From positions 186,001 to 250,000 of the forward strand of contig CP030886.1 of NCBI GenBank assembly GCA_006969745.1: a stretch of 64,000 nucleotides of DNA, read 5' to 3'. The position numbers and the translations under genes were made by a program. Origin of the DNA: Cytophagaceae bacterium. GTDB taxonomy: Bacteria; Bacteroidota; Bacteroidia; Cytophagales; Cyclobacteriaceae. Under the pieces are notes generated by a model. The model was given only the letters and a program-made list of their open reading frames with translations, made no database searches and was not told where the DNA came from. Shown here in pieces: positions 42,901 through 51,252 of this stretch (the first letter of the stretch is position 1; each line of letters opens with the position of its first letter).

Positions 42901-45399
42901 TATGTGCAGGCAAACAATCGCTCTGCACAATTTGATCTACCAATCAAGGATAGCTATCTCCCCAATGTCTTCATGTCCACTACCCTATTCAAACCTCAGA
43001 AAGAGTCCGATATTCCACTCACGGTAGCACATGGATACAGCCCAATCAAAGTAGACAAGGCAGCGAATAAACTGGATATCGAAATCGAGGCGGTTGAAAA
43101 ATCAAAATCCAACCAATCTCAGACGATCAGGATCTCTACTGCTCCCAATGCAATGGTGGGACTTGCAGTGGTGGATGAAGGCATTCTACAAGTATCCAAA
43201 TATCAAACTCCTGATCCGTACAATTTCTTCTATGGTAAAAGAGCCTTAGGAGTAAAGTCATATGACGTATATCCTTACCTATTTCCTGAAATAGCCGGTA
43301 ATCTGACTGGTGGTGGTGCTGGATTAGCCAGAGAACTATCTTCCAGAATCAATCCAATGAACAATGATCGTGTGAAATTGGTCAGCTTCTGGAATGGAGT
43401 GAAACAAGCAGATGGTAAGGGGAAATTGGAATACACCATCGATATTCCTCAGTTTTCCGGAGACCTGAGAATCATGGCGGTAGCATTTAAGAATGAAGCT
43501 TTCGGCAATGGACAAGACAACATGACTGTAGCTGATCCCATCGTAATCAGTCCGGGAATTCCACGTTTTCTTAGTCCTACAGATACTTTAATCATGCCTG
43601 TTGCTGTTTCTAACACTACGGGTGATCAAATTAGAGCAGATGTAGAAGTAAATGCCAGTGAGTTGCTGAATGTAGTTGGAAATGCTAAATCCAAAGAATC
43701 ATTGAAGGCTGGTCAGGAGACTTCTTTGTCGTATACACTTTACGCCGACAACAACATCGGAAGTAGTGACATAAATGTCAAGGTTGCAGATGGAAGCAAT
43801 ACCTATGAGCACAATACTGATATCACTATTAGACCAAACTCACCACTCCTAAAAATTACCGGTTCAGGAGTTATCAAAGGCTCGAAAACAGAAGAAGCAG
43901 AGATCAGGGATTCGAACTTCATAGAAAAGACCGTCAAGCGAAAACTTATTGTTAGCAAGTCGCCAATGGTAGAATTCACCAAAGACCTCTCGTACTTGCT
44001 CCGCTATCCTTACGGTTGTCTCGAACAAACTACTTCCCAAGGATTTCCACTGCTTTATTATCGAAACATAACCAGTAGCGTGCTTAGCAAAGACGATTTA
44101 GAGGTCAAAAATGCTAATTACATCGTGAACGAGGCGATCAAAAGGCTTTATCTGATGCAGTTGTACAACGGAGGCTTTACCTATTGGCCTGGGCAAGGAA
44201 GAGAATCATTTTGGGGTTCCGCTTATGCCATTCACTTTTTGGTGGAAGCTCAAAGAGCAGGCTACAATGTAGATGGAAATGTCCTCTCCAAAGGATTGGA
44301 TTATTTAGCCAAGAAAGCCAACGAGAAGAGGGTCGTCGATTATTATTATACCTACACTCAGAAACGACCAATCTATCCGCGAGCGAATATCTATTCGCTT
44401 TATGTACTAGCATTGGCAGGAGACCCACAGGTTTCCACCATGAATTTCTACCTTTCGAAAATGGAATATCTCACTTCCGATAGCAAGTATTTGTTGAGTG
44501 CCGCATATGTGCTTTCTGGTGATCCTTCGCGCAGTAGGGAACTGATAAATACACAATTTAAGAGCGAATCTCAAATCCGATCAACCGGTGGAAGCTTCTA
44601 CTCCCCGATTCGCGATGAAGCACTCGCCTTGACTGCTTTACTTGATATAGATCCAACTAATTCTGAAATACCAGTAATGGCCAAACACATTTCAGAGGCC
44701 CTTAAGAGTCGAAGATGGTTTAGCACACAAGAACGTGCCTTTAGTTTAATAGCATTGGGTCGAATTTCAAAAGAAGCAGAAAAATCGTCCATCAATGCTG
44801 AAGTAGTGACTAATGGTAAAACCATCGGATCCTACAAAAACACCAAAGAACCACTAGAGCTAAGCGGCGATGATGTGAAAGGTAAAGTTAACATCAACAC
44901 ATCCGGAGAAGGTACACTCTATTACTTCTGGGAATCCGAAGGAATTAGCAAAGATGGGTCGTATGTTCAAGAAGATAAATACATCCGTGTCAGAAGAACC
45001 TACTATCATGAAAATGGTGCGATTGCAGATCTGAACAAGATCAAGCAAAACGATCGCTTAATTGTGAAATTGAGCTTATCCAAAAACTTCAATTCTAATA
45101 TTGATAATGTAGTGGTTACGGACATGTTACCAGGTTGTTTTGAGGTGGAAAATCCACGCTTTGGCCAGTTGCCCGCGTTCAGATGGATCAGAGATGCTAG
45201 TAGACCTGACTATTCTGACTTTAGAGACGATCGAGTGCATCTATTTACCGATCTCAACTACAGTAATACCAGAAACTATTACTATATGGTGCGTGCTGTA
45301 TCCAAAGGAACCTATAATTTGGGACCTGTAGCTGCTGACGCAATGTATAACAATGAATATCATTCATATCATGGAGCTGGTAAGGTTGTGGTGAGATAA
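39976..45399 (+). CDS. yfhM: Bacterial alpha-2-macroglobulin lipoprotein with thioester
   Basis: The 1807-residue protein has a leader ending L-L-I-S-C-S (lipobox), macroglobulin domains, and the MG2-like stretch E-R-D-L-Y-R-P-G-E-T. The bait/A2M core follows (V-V-D-E-G-I-L), and then the intact thioester C-L-E-Q at bases 44017-44028 (residue 1348) in the alpha/alpha-toroid. A receptor-like C-terminal domain ends the chain. Such proteins trap attacking proteases: cleavage exposes the thioester, which binds the protease. The ATG at 39976 is chosen because it opens the signal peptide; an opening from 39754 would run into pbpC. The divergent pbpC supports a joint role in envelope defence. Confidence 0.94.
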   Translation: MSNYTSHFTSIKNVLLTLGIVVLLISCSNKDKVEISYKNFGEEVNTTQNLTIEFSQNIADESKLNLWDSTQYIQFEPEIEGVFNWETPNRLTFSPSEKLPPATTISGTVTKKILPPDGSFALGDDISFSFKTTPLSVYKIASYWARLNKESKDTPKVFVELEFNFPVPVSELKSRLQLQLGSESEAFVIVTKEEYARTVKFYVDQFELKDMTVPVKVTLQPGIIPFGGNQATKEARQITTNLNSPYNFKVNSVNSNYDGSKGILTIITSQAPQLKNYEKFIEIKPKLAYDVERKNNGFIITSEAFEVTEKYEVTLKEGIEGEIGGILKNNYREEFSFGKVQPTIKFASNKTRFLSRKGFKNIKVQILNIPEVEVVVSKLYENNAKSFLASRDYYYDYNSDEYYYGYNYNNTNLQDEVWSKKIKTAELPRDGNFSLLNLDFEDKLSDYKGIYVLQVRSTENRWLKDARLVSISDLGIIVKNGENNVHVFVNSLDSGDPISNSSVALIGTNNQKLQTVNTNQQGVAVFNLDPNLPGGFRPQMVTASLQDDYNLLDFGSTAVQTSRYDVGGKYLSDRVYEGFIFMERDLYRPGETANFAVIVRDRKWGLPGEIPIKINVRTPDGREFINQQKILNSQGSAETSITLPKASLTGNYSITIKTSNDKFLTSQTLKVEEFLPDRIKVDSELDKEEYTPADKKVDVAISAVNFFGPPAANKNYELRMQWTKIGFYPKGFSGYNFNYDKTNTQFYDITKQGTTDTEGKANISVDIPSSFKDNGIIRLTAFVTVFDETGRPVGVINRSNVYTQDVFFGLKSDDYWVKTGDLVNTKLIALDKEGNILDGEKATVKVIKHEYKTVLAKSGSYYRYRSQSYERVIEDKEMEFNGDNTSISFIPDLSGRYEVRIFPPGVNNYVSRSFYAYGYGSTTTNSFEVDNEGEVDIVFDKEKYSPGETAKVLLKTPFSGKVLVTVESNNVLDHFYVQANNRSAQFDLPIKDSYLPNVFMSTTLFKPQKESDIPLTVAHGYSPIKVDKAANKLDIEIEAVEKSKSNQSQTIRISTAPNAMVGLAVVDEGILQVSKYQTPDPYNFFYGKRALGVKSYDVYPYLFPEIAGNLTGGGAGLARELSSRINPMNNDRVKLVSFWNGVKQADGKGKLEYTIDIPQFSGDLRIMAVAFKNEAFGNGQDNMTVADPIVISPGIPRFLSPTDTLIMPVAVSNTTGDQIRADVEVNASELLNVVGNAKSKESLKAGQETSLSYTLYADNNIGSSDINVKVADGSNTYEHNTDITIRPNSPLLKITGSGVIKGSKTEEAEIRDSNFIEKTVKRKLIVSKSPMVEFTKDLSYLLRYPYGCLEQTTSQGFPLLYYRNITSSVLSKDDLEVKNANYIVNEAIKRLYLMQLYNGGFTYWPGQGRESFWGSAYAIHFLVEAQRAGYNVDGNVLSKGLDYLAKKANEKRVVDYYYTYTQKRPIYPRANIYSLYVLALAGDPQVSTMNFYLSKMEYLTSDSKYLLSAAYVLSGDPSRSRELINTQFKSESQIRSTGGSFYSPIRDEALALTALLDIDPTNSEIPVMAKHISEALKSRRWFSTQERAFSLIALGRISKEAEKSSINAEVVTNGKTIGSYKNTKEPLELSGDDVKGKVNINTSGEGTLYYFWESEGISKDGSYVQEDKYIRVRRTYYHENGAIADLNKIKQNDRLIVKLSLSKNFNSNIDNVVVTDMLPGCFEVENPRFGQLPAFRWIRDASRPDYSDFRDDRVHLFTDLNYSNTRNYYYMVRAVSKGTYNLGPVAADAMYNNEYHSYHGAGKVVVR

Positions 45400-45427
45400 A
45401 TATGAATTTTGTAGAGAATTCATATTT
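45398..45427 (+). terminator. AT-rich hairpin at the end of the macroglobulin gene
   Basis: AAATATGAATT (45398-45408) pairs perfectly with AATTCATATTT (45417-45427) around an 8-base loop. It overlaps the last two bases of the stop codon. There is no long T run afterwards, so termination may be weak. Confidence 0.35.
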
Positions 45428-45475
45428 CAATACATTCTATCTTTAATAGCTATGAAATAAGTCAACTCACAAACC

Positions 45476-46531
45476 ATGTATACCAGACGCACCTATAAAG
45501 CTTCCGAACTAGCCATATGGACTCGATTCGACACATTGAGAATTCTCATTATCATCACAGTTTGGGTGCTGGCCTACTCCTTTCTGGACATCAATTGGCT
45601 CAAAATTCCCTGGACTCCCATTGCGCTGATTGGTACCGCAGTTGCATTCATTGTAGGGTTTCAAAACAACGCTACTTATGATAGAATCTGGGAAGCTCGA
45701 AAGATTTGGGGTGGAATTGTAAATACTTCTCGTACATTCGGAATGTTTGTCCAAGATATGGTAGGCAATGAGCACACCAAAGACAAGCATACCAATGAGG
45801 CTTTATACCATGAAATAAAAACACTTACCTATCGGCATATTGCTTGGATGACCGCACTCAGACATGCAATGCGAGCAAAGAAGCAGTGGGAAACCACTGT
45901 GGATCAGCGCACAAATCAGGAATGGGGAATTCGTCCACCTGAAAGAAACACCACACTGGAGGAGGATCTGAAGCCTTACCTAAGTAAAGAAGATTTGGCA
46001 GAAATCGCGTCGAAAGACAATAAACAAACCGCCTTATTGTATCAGCAGTCTCATCACCTAAGAGAGTTAAAAAATCGTGGACTGATTTGGGAATTTTCGT
46101 TTCTTGAATTAGAAGCAGTATTGAAAGACCTCTTTGACCTACAAGGAAAGAGTGAGCGAATCAAGAATTTCCCATACCCACGACAGTTCGCCACACTCAA
46201 TCATTGGTTTATGTGGATTCTGTTAATGTTTTTACCTGTAGCATTGGTGCCACAGTTTATGGAAATTGGTGCCAGTATCTCCGAATCCTACCCTATGATA
46301 AGCAAGCTATTCATTTGGTTTTCAATTCCGGTTTATACCGCTGTGGGCTGGGTATTTCATACCATGGAACGAATTGGCCGTACCGGCGATAATCCATTTG
46401 AAGGTACTTCCAATGATGTGCCAATTTCAACGATAGCCAGAGGCATTGAAATTGACTTAAGACAAAACCTTGGTGAGAAAAAAGAAGAGATTCCCAGACA
46501 GTTTGATGTGAAGTACAATGTCCAGTTTTAA
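45476..46531 (+). CDS. Bestrophin-family (UPF0187) channel-like protein
   Basis: The 351-residue membrane protein opens with Y-T-R-R-T-Y-K and a first helix (I-L-I-I-I-T-V-W-V-L-A-Y). It carries the family segment L-I-G-T-A-V-A-F-I-V-G-F-Q-N-N-A-T-Y-D-R-I-W-E-A-R-type block and the later W-F-M-W-I-L-L-M-F-L helix and I-E-I-D-L-R. Bacterial bestrophins form pentameric ion channels in the inner membrane; one studied bacterial member conducts cations. Ion and role here are unknown. It is a single gene downstream of the macroglobulin. Confidence 0.92.
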   Translation: MYTRRTYKASELAIWTRFDTLRILIIITVWVLAYSFLDINWLKIPWTPIALIGTAVAFIVGFQNNATYDRIWEARKIWGGIVNTSRTFGMFVQDMVGNEHTKDKHTNEALYHEIKTLTYRHIAWMTALRHAMRAKKQWETTVDQRTNQEWGIRPPERNTTLEEDLKPYLSKEDLAEIASKDNKQTALLYQQSHHLRELKNRGLIWEFSFLELEAVLKDLFDLQGKSERIKNFPYPRQFATLNHWFMWILLMFLPVALVPQFMEIGASISESYPMISKLFIWFSIPVYTAVGWVFHTMERIGRTGDNPFEGTSNDVPISTIARGIEIDLRQNLGEKKEEIPRQFDVKYNVQF

Positions 46532-46538
46532 GCACCAG

Positions 46539-46569
46539 TTGCGTTGTATGCAGTTCCCAGATATCTTTG
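46539..46569 (+). promoter_or_regulatory. Promoter of the two-lipoprotein operon
   Basis: TTG (46539-46541), a 20-base spacer and TATCTTTG (46562-46569) match the Bacteroidota -33/-7 pattern. The leader to the ATG at 46604 would be about 30 bases. Confidence 0.55.
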
Positions 46570-46603
46570 AATAAGTATTGAAGTTACATTCACCATCAAA
46601 GCA

Positions 46604-47581
46604 ATGAAAACCAAGTTATACTCACTTCTTGTTGCAGTGCTCATACTCTCAGCGTGTAGTGACAGCAGCGAGCCGATCTTCGAACCCACTCTGACTGTCG
46701 ACGGCTTAAATGAGACATTAAACGAAAGGCCTGTAGCTAATCAATCTTTAGGTAGTATTAATGCCACAAGCAATTTGGATGAAATTACTTATGAGCTTGT
46801 AGATCAATCCATAGATGATGCATTTACAATAGATGAAAAAACAGGTGAAGTCTTCGTAAAAGATGAAAGCCTGTTTGATATAAATGACGTCACTACTATT
46901 ACAGGTGAAGTGGAGGTAACATCTGGCGAATCAGTAGAGCTTGCCAATATCAATATAAGCCTCAAAGTTTCACAAGATCTTATTACCTACTTTCAAGATG
47001 TTGCACTCGGTTTTGAGCTAGGAAGCGCATCAGAAATTACACGCAAATGGGGATCCGCCATGAAAATTTATGTTGATGGTAGCACCAATGCCACTTTGCT
47101 TGCAAAGCTGAATCGCTCGATAGATGATATAAATGAGTTGGCCACAGATGGTTTTTCTGTTGAACTTGTAAGCAGCGAGTCCCAATCTAATACCTACTTT
47201 TATTTCGGAACAAAGGAAGAATACGAATCTCTTTTTCCCGGTACAGACATTGGTACAAACTGGGGTCAGTTCAATGTATGGTGGAACAGCAATGTGATAA
47301 ATAGAGCAAGAATCTTCGTAGATACCCAGCGTCCAAATACCTCGCAACAGGAAAGTCTCATTTTGGAAGAACTAACACAGGCATTGGGTCTTGGAAAAGA
47401 TTCTCCTAAATACACCAACAGCATATTTTATGAAACGTCAACAAATGGAGGCTTTAACACCGAATATTCTGATTTGGACAGAGAGCTTGTCAGGTTACTT
47501 TACCATCCGGATATGACAGTAGGACTTGGCTCTACACAGGTAGAAATCAAAATAAAGAGCATTATTAAATCTGAGTGGTAA
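46604..47581 (+). CDS. Lipoprotein with cadherin-like region and DUF2927-like domain
   Basis: The 325-residue protein has a leader ending L-I-L-S-A-C. Then comes a cadherin-like beta region (about 50-125, E-I-T-Y-E-L, F-T-I-D-E-K-T-G-E-V) and a C-terminal domain with E-E-L-T-Q-A-L-G-L and L-Y-H-P-D-M, the pattern I associate with DUF2927. That family is of unknown function, though the E-E-L-T-Q-A-L-G stretch recalls metalloprotease-like folds without a complete HExxH. The next lipoprotein gene overlaps the stop, so they form an operon. Confidence 0.75.
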   Translation: MKTKLYSLLVAVLILSACSDSSEPIFEPTLTVDGLNETLNERPVANQSLGSINATSNLDEITYELVDQSIDDAFTIDEKTGEVFVKDESLFDINDVTTITGEVEVTSGESVELANINISLKVSQDLITYFQDVALGFELGSASEITRKWGSAMKIYVDGSTNATLLAKLNRSIDDINELATDGFSVELVSSESQSNTYFYFGTKEEYESLFPGTDIGTNWGQFNVWWNSNVINRARIFVDTQRPNTSQQESLILEELTQALGLGKDSPKYTNSIFYETSTNGGFNTEYSDLDRELVRLLYHPDMTVGLGSTQVEIKIKSIIKSEW

Positions 47582-48171
47582 ACAAAGTGAAATCATATGG
47601 ATTATCACTCTTGTTCATCCTAATTCATATAAGTTGTGAAGACGAAAATGAGCAGGTGGTGGATATTGATGGGAATGTCTATCCGGTTATCGCTGTTAAT
47701 ATGACAACATGGATGGCACAAAACCTAGAGGTCACCAGCGACAGGAAAGGAAACAATGTGAATTACTTTTTCCCAAATGAAAATACTGAGTTAGTTGAAA
47801 CTTATGGTTTGTTATATGACTATGAAAATGCTTGCAAGGTGTGTCCCAAAGGATGGAGATTACCAACAAATCAGGAATGGGAAGAGCTGTTGAGATTCCA
47901 AACCACCACCAATGCCGACGATTTTAAAGACTCACAATTCTGGGACGGTGAACAAAACACCAATGGAAGCAATTTTTCAGCCAGGCCGGCAGGCATCGGT
48001 AACAGTCAGGAGCATCCCAACAGGTTTGGCGAGCTATCGATCTTCTGGTCTGTAGACAAGGAGGAAGATCACTTTATTTGGAGCTATCGATTTGAAAAAG
48101 AGAGTGATGAAATAATAAAAGCCTCGCAACATCCTACGTATGCTTTTTCCGTCAGGTGTGTGAAGGAATAG
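47575..48171 (+). CDS. FISUMP-domain lipoprotein
   Basis: The 198-residue protein has a leader ending I-H-I-S-C-E. It then has the Fibrobacter succinogenes major paralogous domain: D-I-D-G-N-V-Y-P-V-I-A, W-M-A-Q-N-L, Y-D-Y-E-N-A-C-K-V-C-P-K-G-W-R-L-P-T, and a closing F-S-V-R-C-V-K-E. The domain is common in surface proteins of Bacteroidota, function unknown; the Cys pairs may form disulfides. No ATG is available; GTG at 47575 overlaps the previous stop by 7 bases, and GTG at 47587 is an alternative. Confidence 0.88.
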   Translation: MVNKVKSYGLSLLFILIHISCEDENEQVVDIDGNVYPVIAVNMTTWMAQNLEVTSDRKGNNVNYFFPNENTELVETYGLLYDYENACKVCPKGWRLPTNQEWEELLRFQTTTNADDFKDSQFWDGEQNTNGSNFSARPAGIGNSQEHPNRFGELSIFWSVDKEEDHFIWSYRFEKESDEIIKASQHPTYAFSVRCVKE

Positions 48172-48183
48172 TCGAAATATAAC

Positions 48184-49965
48184 CTAAAACATCTCCGCCC
48201 CCATTTTGATCGTAACCTCTGTATCATCGCAAATGGTTTTTTGAAGGCCTCTACAACGAGACATTTCATACTTATAGAAGTATTCCAGGGTGTGCAGTTT
48301 GCTTTGCTTAAAGGTTTCTTCTTGTTCCAAAGCAGCAAGTCCTATCTTCAACCATTGCCAACCAATAACCACCGTGCTAAACAAATCCATGAAGATGGTG
48401 GCATCTGCAAGGTAACGTTCATGATTGCCTTGCATCGCATTTGGCATTAGATGTCCCAGGCATGTTTCGATCATCTTAGCTCCCTCGCCTAGTGTCATGG
48501 CATGCTGCTTGAGTTCGTCTTTACTCAACGCGTCAGTTATTGTTATTTCAATTTCTTTGGATAGCAATTTCAAAGCGGCACCTTCCATCATGGTCACTTT
48601 ACGACCCAAAAGATCCAACGATTGTATGCCAGTCGTACCTTCATAAATAGAGATGATTCTAATGTCTCGAAGATATTGCTGAAGGATGAAGTCCATCATA
48701 TAGCCATATCCGCCAAGCACCTGCAATCCGGTGTCAACAGCATCCTTACCTGCTTCCGAAGGAAATGTTTTTGCAACAGGATTAAGTATTTCACACAACA
48801 AATGATACTTATTCTTTTCTTCACCTTCGGTAGTCATGGATTTGTCTACATAATACGAACATTGAAGAATCAGACTCAAGCTTCCTTCTACAATGGCCTT
48901 CTGATGAAGTAGCATTCGCTTTACATCGGGATGGTTAATGATCAAGGTCTGTTCCTGACTCGGATCTTTCTGACCGGAACTCTGAAGTTTTCTGCCCTGA
49001 GGCCGTTCTTTGGCATACTGAAGTGATGCATAATAGGCTGCTGAAGCAATTCCCGTACCCATGCGACCAGTTGCAATGCGCGCCTCATTCATCATTTGAA
49101 ACATGTAGCTCAAACCTTTATTTTCCTGCCCTACCAGGTAGCCAACACTTTCTCCACTTTCTCCAAATGCCAGGTGATTAGTGCAATAGCCTCTTTGCCC
49201 AAGCTTTTCAAACTCTCCTACTACATCCACATGATTATAGTCACCAATAGAACCATCATCATTTACGTGGTATTGCGGAACTACAAACAAAGAGATCCCT
49301 TTCGTTCCGGCAGGTGCTCCTTCCACCCGTGCCAATACCAGATGAATAAAATTATCTGAAAACTGGTGATCGCTTGCGGAGATAAAGATCTTTTGTCCTT
49401 TTATGCTGTATGTACCATCGCCTTTGGGTAATGCGGACGATGTGATGTCTGAAAGTGAACTGCCTGCTTGAGGCTCGGTTAAACACATGGTGCCGGACCA
49501 TCGCATCTCCAGCATGTTTGGAACGTATTTCTGTTTCAGCTCCTCAGTACCAAACGTAAGAATGAGGTTGGCAGAACCAGCCGTGAGTCCGAGATATCCA
49601 GTCACATGATTGTTGGCTGCCTCCATGATGAAATACAGGGCATTAAACACGAGCATGGGTAGCTGTAAACCATTGTCTTTCTCATCCATAAATGCACCTA
49701 TGAGCCCCATTTCACCTGCTTTCTTCATGATTGGACCAAACTGCTCATGAACTGTGACCCGACCATCCTGAAAGACCGAGGGCTTTTCATCCATTTCCTT
49801 GATATATGGAAAGAGTGAGGTATCACTAAAATCCTTTACTGCATCCAGTAGCAAGTCAATCGATTGACGATCGTAAGCAGCATAGCGATCAGATTTTAGG
49901 AGCTCTTCCAGGTGATGAACATCGGCGAGTAAAAAAGAGAGGGTTTTAGGATCGTAATATTGCAT
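48184..49965 (-). CDS. Acyl-CoA dehydrogenase, long FadE-like type
   Basis: The 593-residue flavoenzyme oxidises acyl-CoA to trans-2-enoyl-CoA in fatty-acid beta-oxidation. Seen are the N-terminal helical domain, the flavin-binding M-C-L-T-E-P-Q-A-G-S-S, the central beta domain, and I-Y-E-G-T-T-G-I-Q-S-L-D-L-L-G-R-K with the likely catalytic Glu. An extra C-terminal helical domain of the PF12806 type makes it longer than classic 380-residue enzymes. Chain-length preference is unknown. Its upstream region, shared with a divergent lipoprotein gene, carries two inverted repeats that could bind a regulator. Confidence 0.93.
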   Translation of the reverse strand: MQYYDPKTLSFLLADVHHLEELLKSDRYAAYDRQSIDLLLDAVKDFSDTSLFPYIKEMDEKPSVFQDGRVTVHEQFGPIMKKAGEMGLIGAFMDEKDNGLQLPMLVFNALYFIMEAANNHVTGYLGLTAGSANLILTFGTEELKQKYVPNMLEMRWSGTMCLTEPQAGSSLSDITSSALPKGDGTYSIKGQKIFISASDHQFSDNFIHLVLARVEGAPAGTKGISLFVVPQYHVNDDGSIGDYNHVDVVGEFEKLGQRGYCTNHLAFGESGESVGYLVGQENKGLSYMFQMMNEARIATGRMGTGIASAAYYASLQYAKERPQGRKLQSSGQKDPSQEQTLIINHPDVKRMLLHQKAIVEGSLSLILQCSYYVDKSMTTEGEEKNKYHLLCEILNPVAKTFPSEAGKDAVDTGLQVLGGYGYMMDFILQQYLRDIRIISIYEGTTGIQSLDLLGRKVTMMEGAALKLLSKEIEITITDALSKDELKQHAMTLGEGAKMIETCLGHLMPNAMQGNHERYLADATIFMDLFSTVVIGWQWLKIGLAALEQEETFKQSKLHTLEYFYKYEMSRCRGLQKTICDDTEVTIKMGAEMF

Positions 49966-50003
49966 GTTTGTAAGATAGATCCCTGAAATTAATGAATTTC
50001 AAG

Positions 50004-50018
50004 CAAGGTAAAACCTTG
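50004..50018. promoter_or_regulatory. Short inverted repeat upstream of the acyl-CoA dehydrogenase gene
   Basis: CAAGGT-AAA-ACCTTG is a perfect 6-3-6 repeat 38 bases before the dehydrogenase ATG. It could be an operator half or a small RNA hairpin in the leader. Little more can be said. Confidence 0.3.
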
Positions 50019-50091
50019 TTAAATTTCGATTACACTTTATTCCGTGTTTGAGTTACTTTTGATTTACCCGTACACCATTCAGTAGTTTAGT

Positions 50092-50110
50092 ACTTACCAA
50101 TCAGGTAAGT
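50092..50110. promoter_or_regulatory. Operator-like palindrome in a divergent intergenic region
   Basis: ACTTACC-AATCA-GGTAAGT has perfect 7-bp arms around 5 bases, a layout like sites of HxlR- or TetR-type repressors. It lies 32 bases before the lipoprotein ATG at 50143 and 126 bases from the dehydrogenase start. No cognate regulator gene is in the window. Confidence 0.5.
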
Positions 50111-50142
50111 TCTGCACATTTTTAATCATTAGAAAAACTATT

Positions 50143-50727
50143 ATGCAGAAATCAACTTTTTGGATGCCCGCTCTGACACTACTCATTTTATTCATTAATC
50201 AATCATGTAACAATCCATCAAGCGATTTAAATGATCAAATTGAATCAAAAAGTGATAGGGTCTATCAAAAAGCATCGGAATATTTTGACACGTTTGCTGA
50301 ACGTACAGATTGGGAAAAATTATGCTCTTTCTATCGGGAGGACATGAAATTTACGGATATCGCGCTTCAGCTTGAGATTGATAGTCTCTGGCAGTTCAAG
50401 CGTTTTTATAAGTGGGATGATACAGTAAGCACTTTTCGAAAGCTAACGCCTGATCAAAAGCATTTGACCGTTTATTCACTTGTAGCCAATGACAGTGTGG
50501 CAGTAGCTAGAGGCAGGGTAAACCCATTTTATTACAACGATGAACTGATCGACGTGTCATGGGGCATGGAATTTACCATTTGGCTTTACTTTGATGAAGA
50601 CCTTAAAATCAAGCGACAGGTCGACTGGATGGAATATGACCCATACGTTCTTGAAAGCACGATCGAACGTTGTAGAAAATATGGTCACGAAAGAACGCCT
50701 GATTGGCTTGATTTGTCAAGGGATTAG
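50143..50727 (+). CDS. Unknown lipoprotein, NTF2/SnoaL-like
   Basis: The 194-residue protein has a leader ending I-N-Q-S-C-N. The body (Y-F-D-T-F-A-E-R-T-D-W-E-K-L, then F-Y-R-E-D-M-K-F-T-D, and W-L-Y-F-D-E-D-L-K-I-K-R-Q-V-D-W) resembles the helix-plus-curved-sheet pattern of NTF2/SnoaL-like proteins. No catalytic set can be assigned. The operator-like palindrome upstream suggests regulated expression. It converges with the next gene, 9 bases between the stops. Confidence 0.72.
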   Translation: MQKSTFWMPALTLLILFINQSCNNPSSDLNDQIESKSDRVYQKASEYFDTFAERTDWEKLCSFYREDMKFTDIALQLEIDSLWQFKRFYKWDDTVSTFRKLTPDQKHLTVYSLVANDSVAVARGRVNPFYYNDELIDVSWGMEFTIWLYFDEDLKIKRQVDWMEYDPYVLESTIERCRKYGHERTPDWLDLSRD

Positions 50728-50736
50728 GTTAATCAC

Positions 50737-51195
50737 TCAATGCCCCTTTCCAAGAGCAAACGTGAAGAACGTTCCGATGATGACAATACCTTCCGACTCA
50801 AAGCCACTACTGTAGATGTATTCGACATATGGAGCGAATCGCCCATAATTTCCATGCAACCCTCCACCTGTCAAAGCTCTAAATCCGGACTCATGCTCCA
50901 GGTTTTTCCATCCTGCGCCCACCAGTGGATAGACACCCCAGTGTTGGGACATCTCAAAAATAAAGTGACCATTAAGCGTAATTTCCATACCTTCTTTGAG
51001 GGAATGACCAGATTTAGGGAACAGGTTGCTTTCGAGCCCAAAGCACATCTTGTGATTGGGGAAATAATGAAAGCGAAGGTTAATTCCAGTGTGGGCTCCT
51101 GTAACAACGCTAGCTCCGGGCGCTACTCCGCTCTCTTTCATTTGTGCGAAGACCAATAATGGTGCAAGTAGAATGCAGAACAATAGACGTTTCAT
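50737..51195 (-). CDS. Unknown small outer-membrane beta-barrel-like protein
   Basis: The 152-residue protein has a signal peptide (ends L-V-F-A-Q). Short alternating strands follow with turns rich in Gly (G-I-N-L-R-F-H-Y-F-P-N, Y-P-L-V-G-A-G-W-K-N, Y-V-E-Y-I-Y-S-S-G), typical of an 8-strand barrel. The ATG at 51195 is chosen over a TTG one codon earlier. No family or function is recognised. Confidence 0.68.
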   Translation of the reverse strand: MKRLLFCILLAPLLVFAQMKESGVAPGASVVTGAHTGINLRFHYFPNHKMCFGLESNLFPKSGHSLKEGMEITLNGHFIFEMSQHWGVYPLVGAGWKNLEHESGFRALTGGGLHGNYGRFAPYVEYIYSSGFESEGIVIIGTFFTFALGKGH

Positions 51196-51252
51196 CAATT
51201 AGGTGGTGTAACTAGAAAGATACGAAGAATCATCTATTTCACAGACAGCTTC

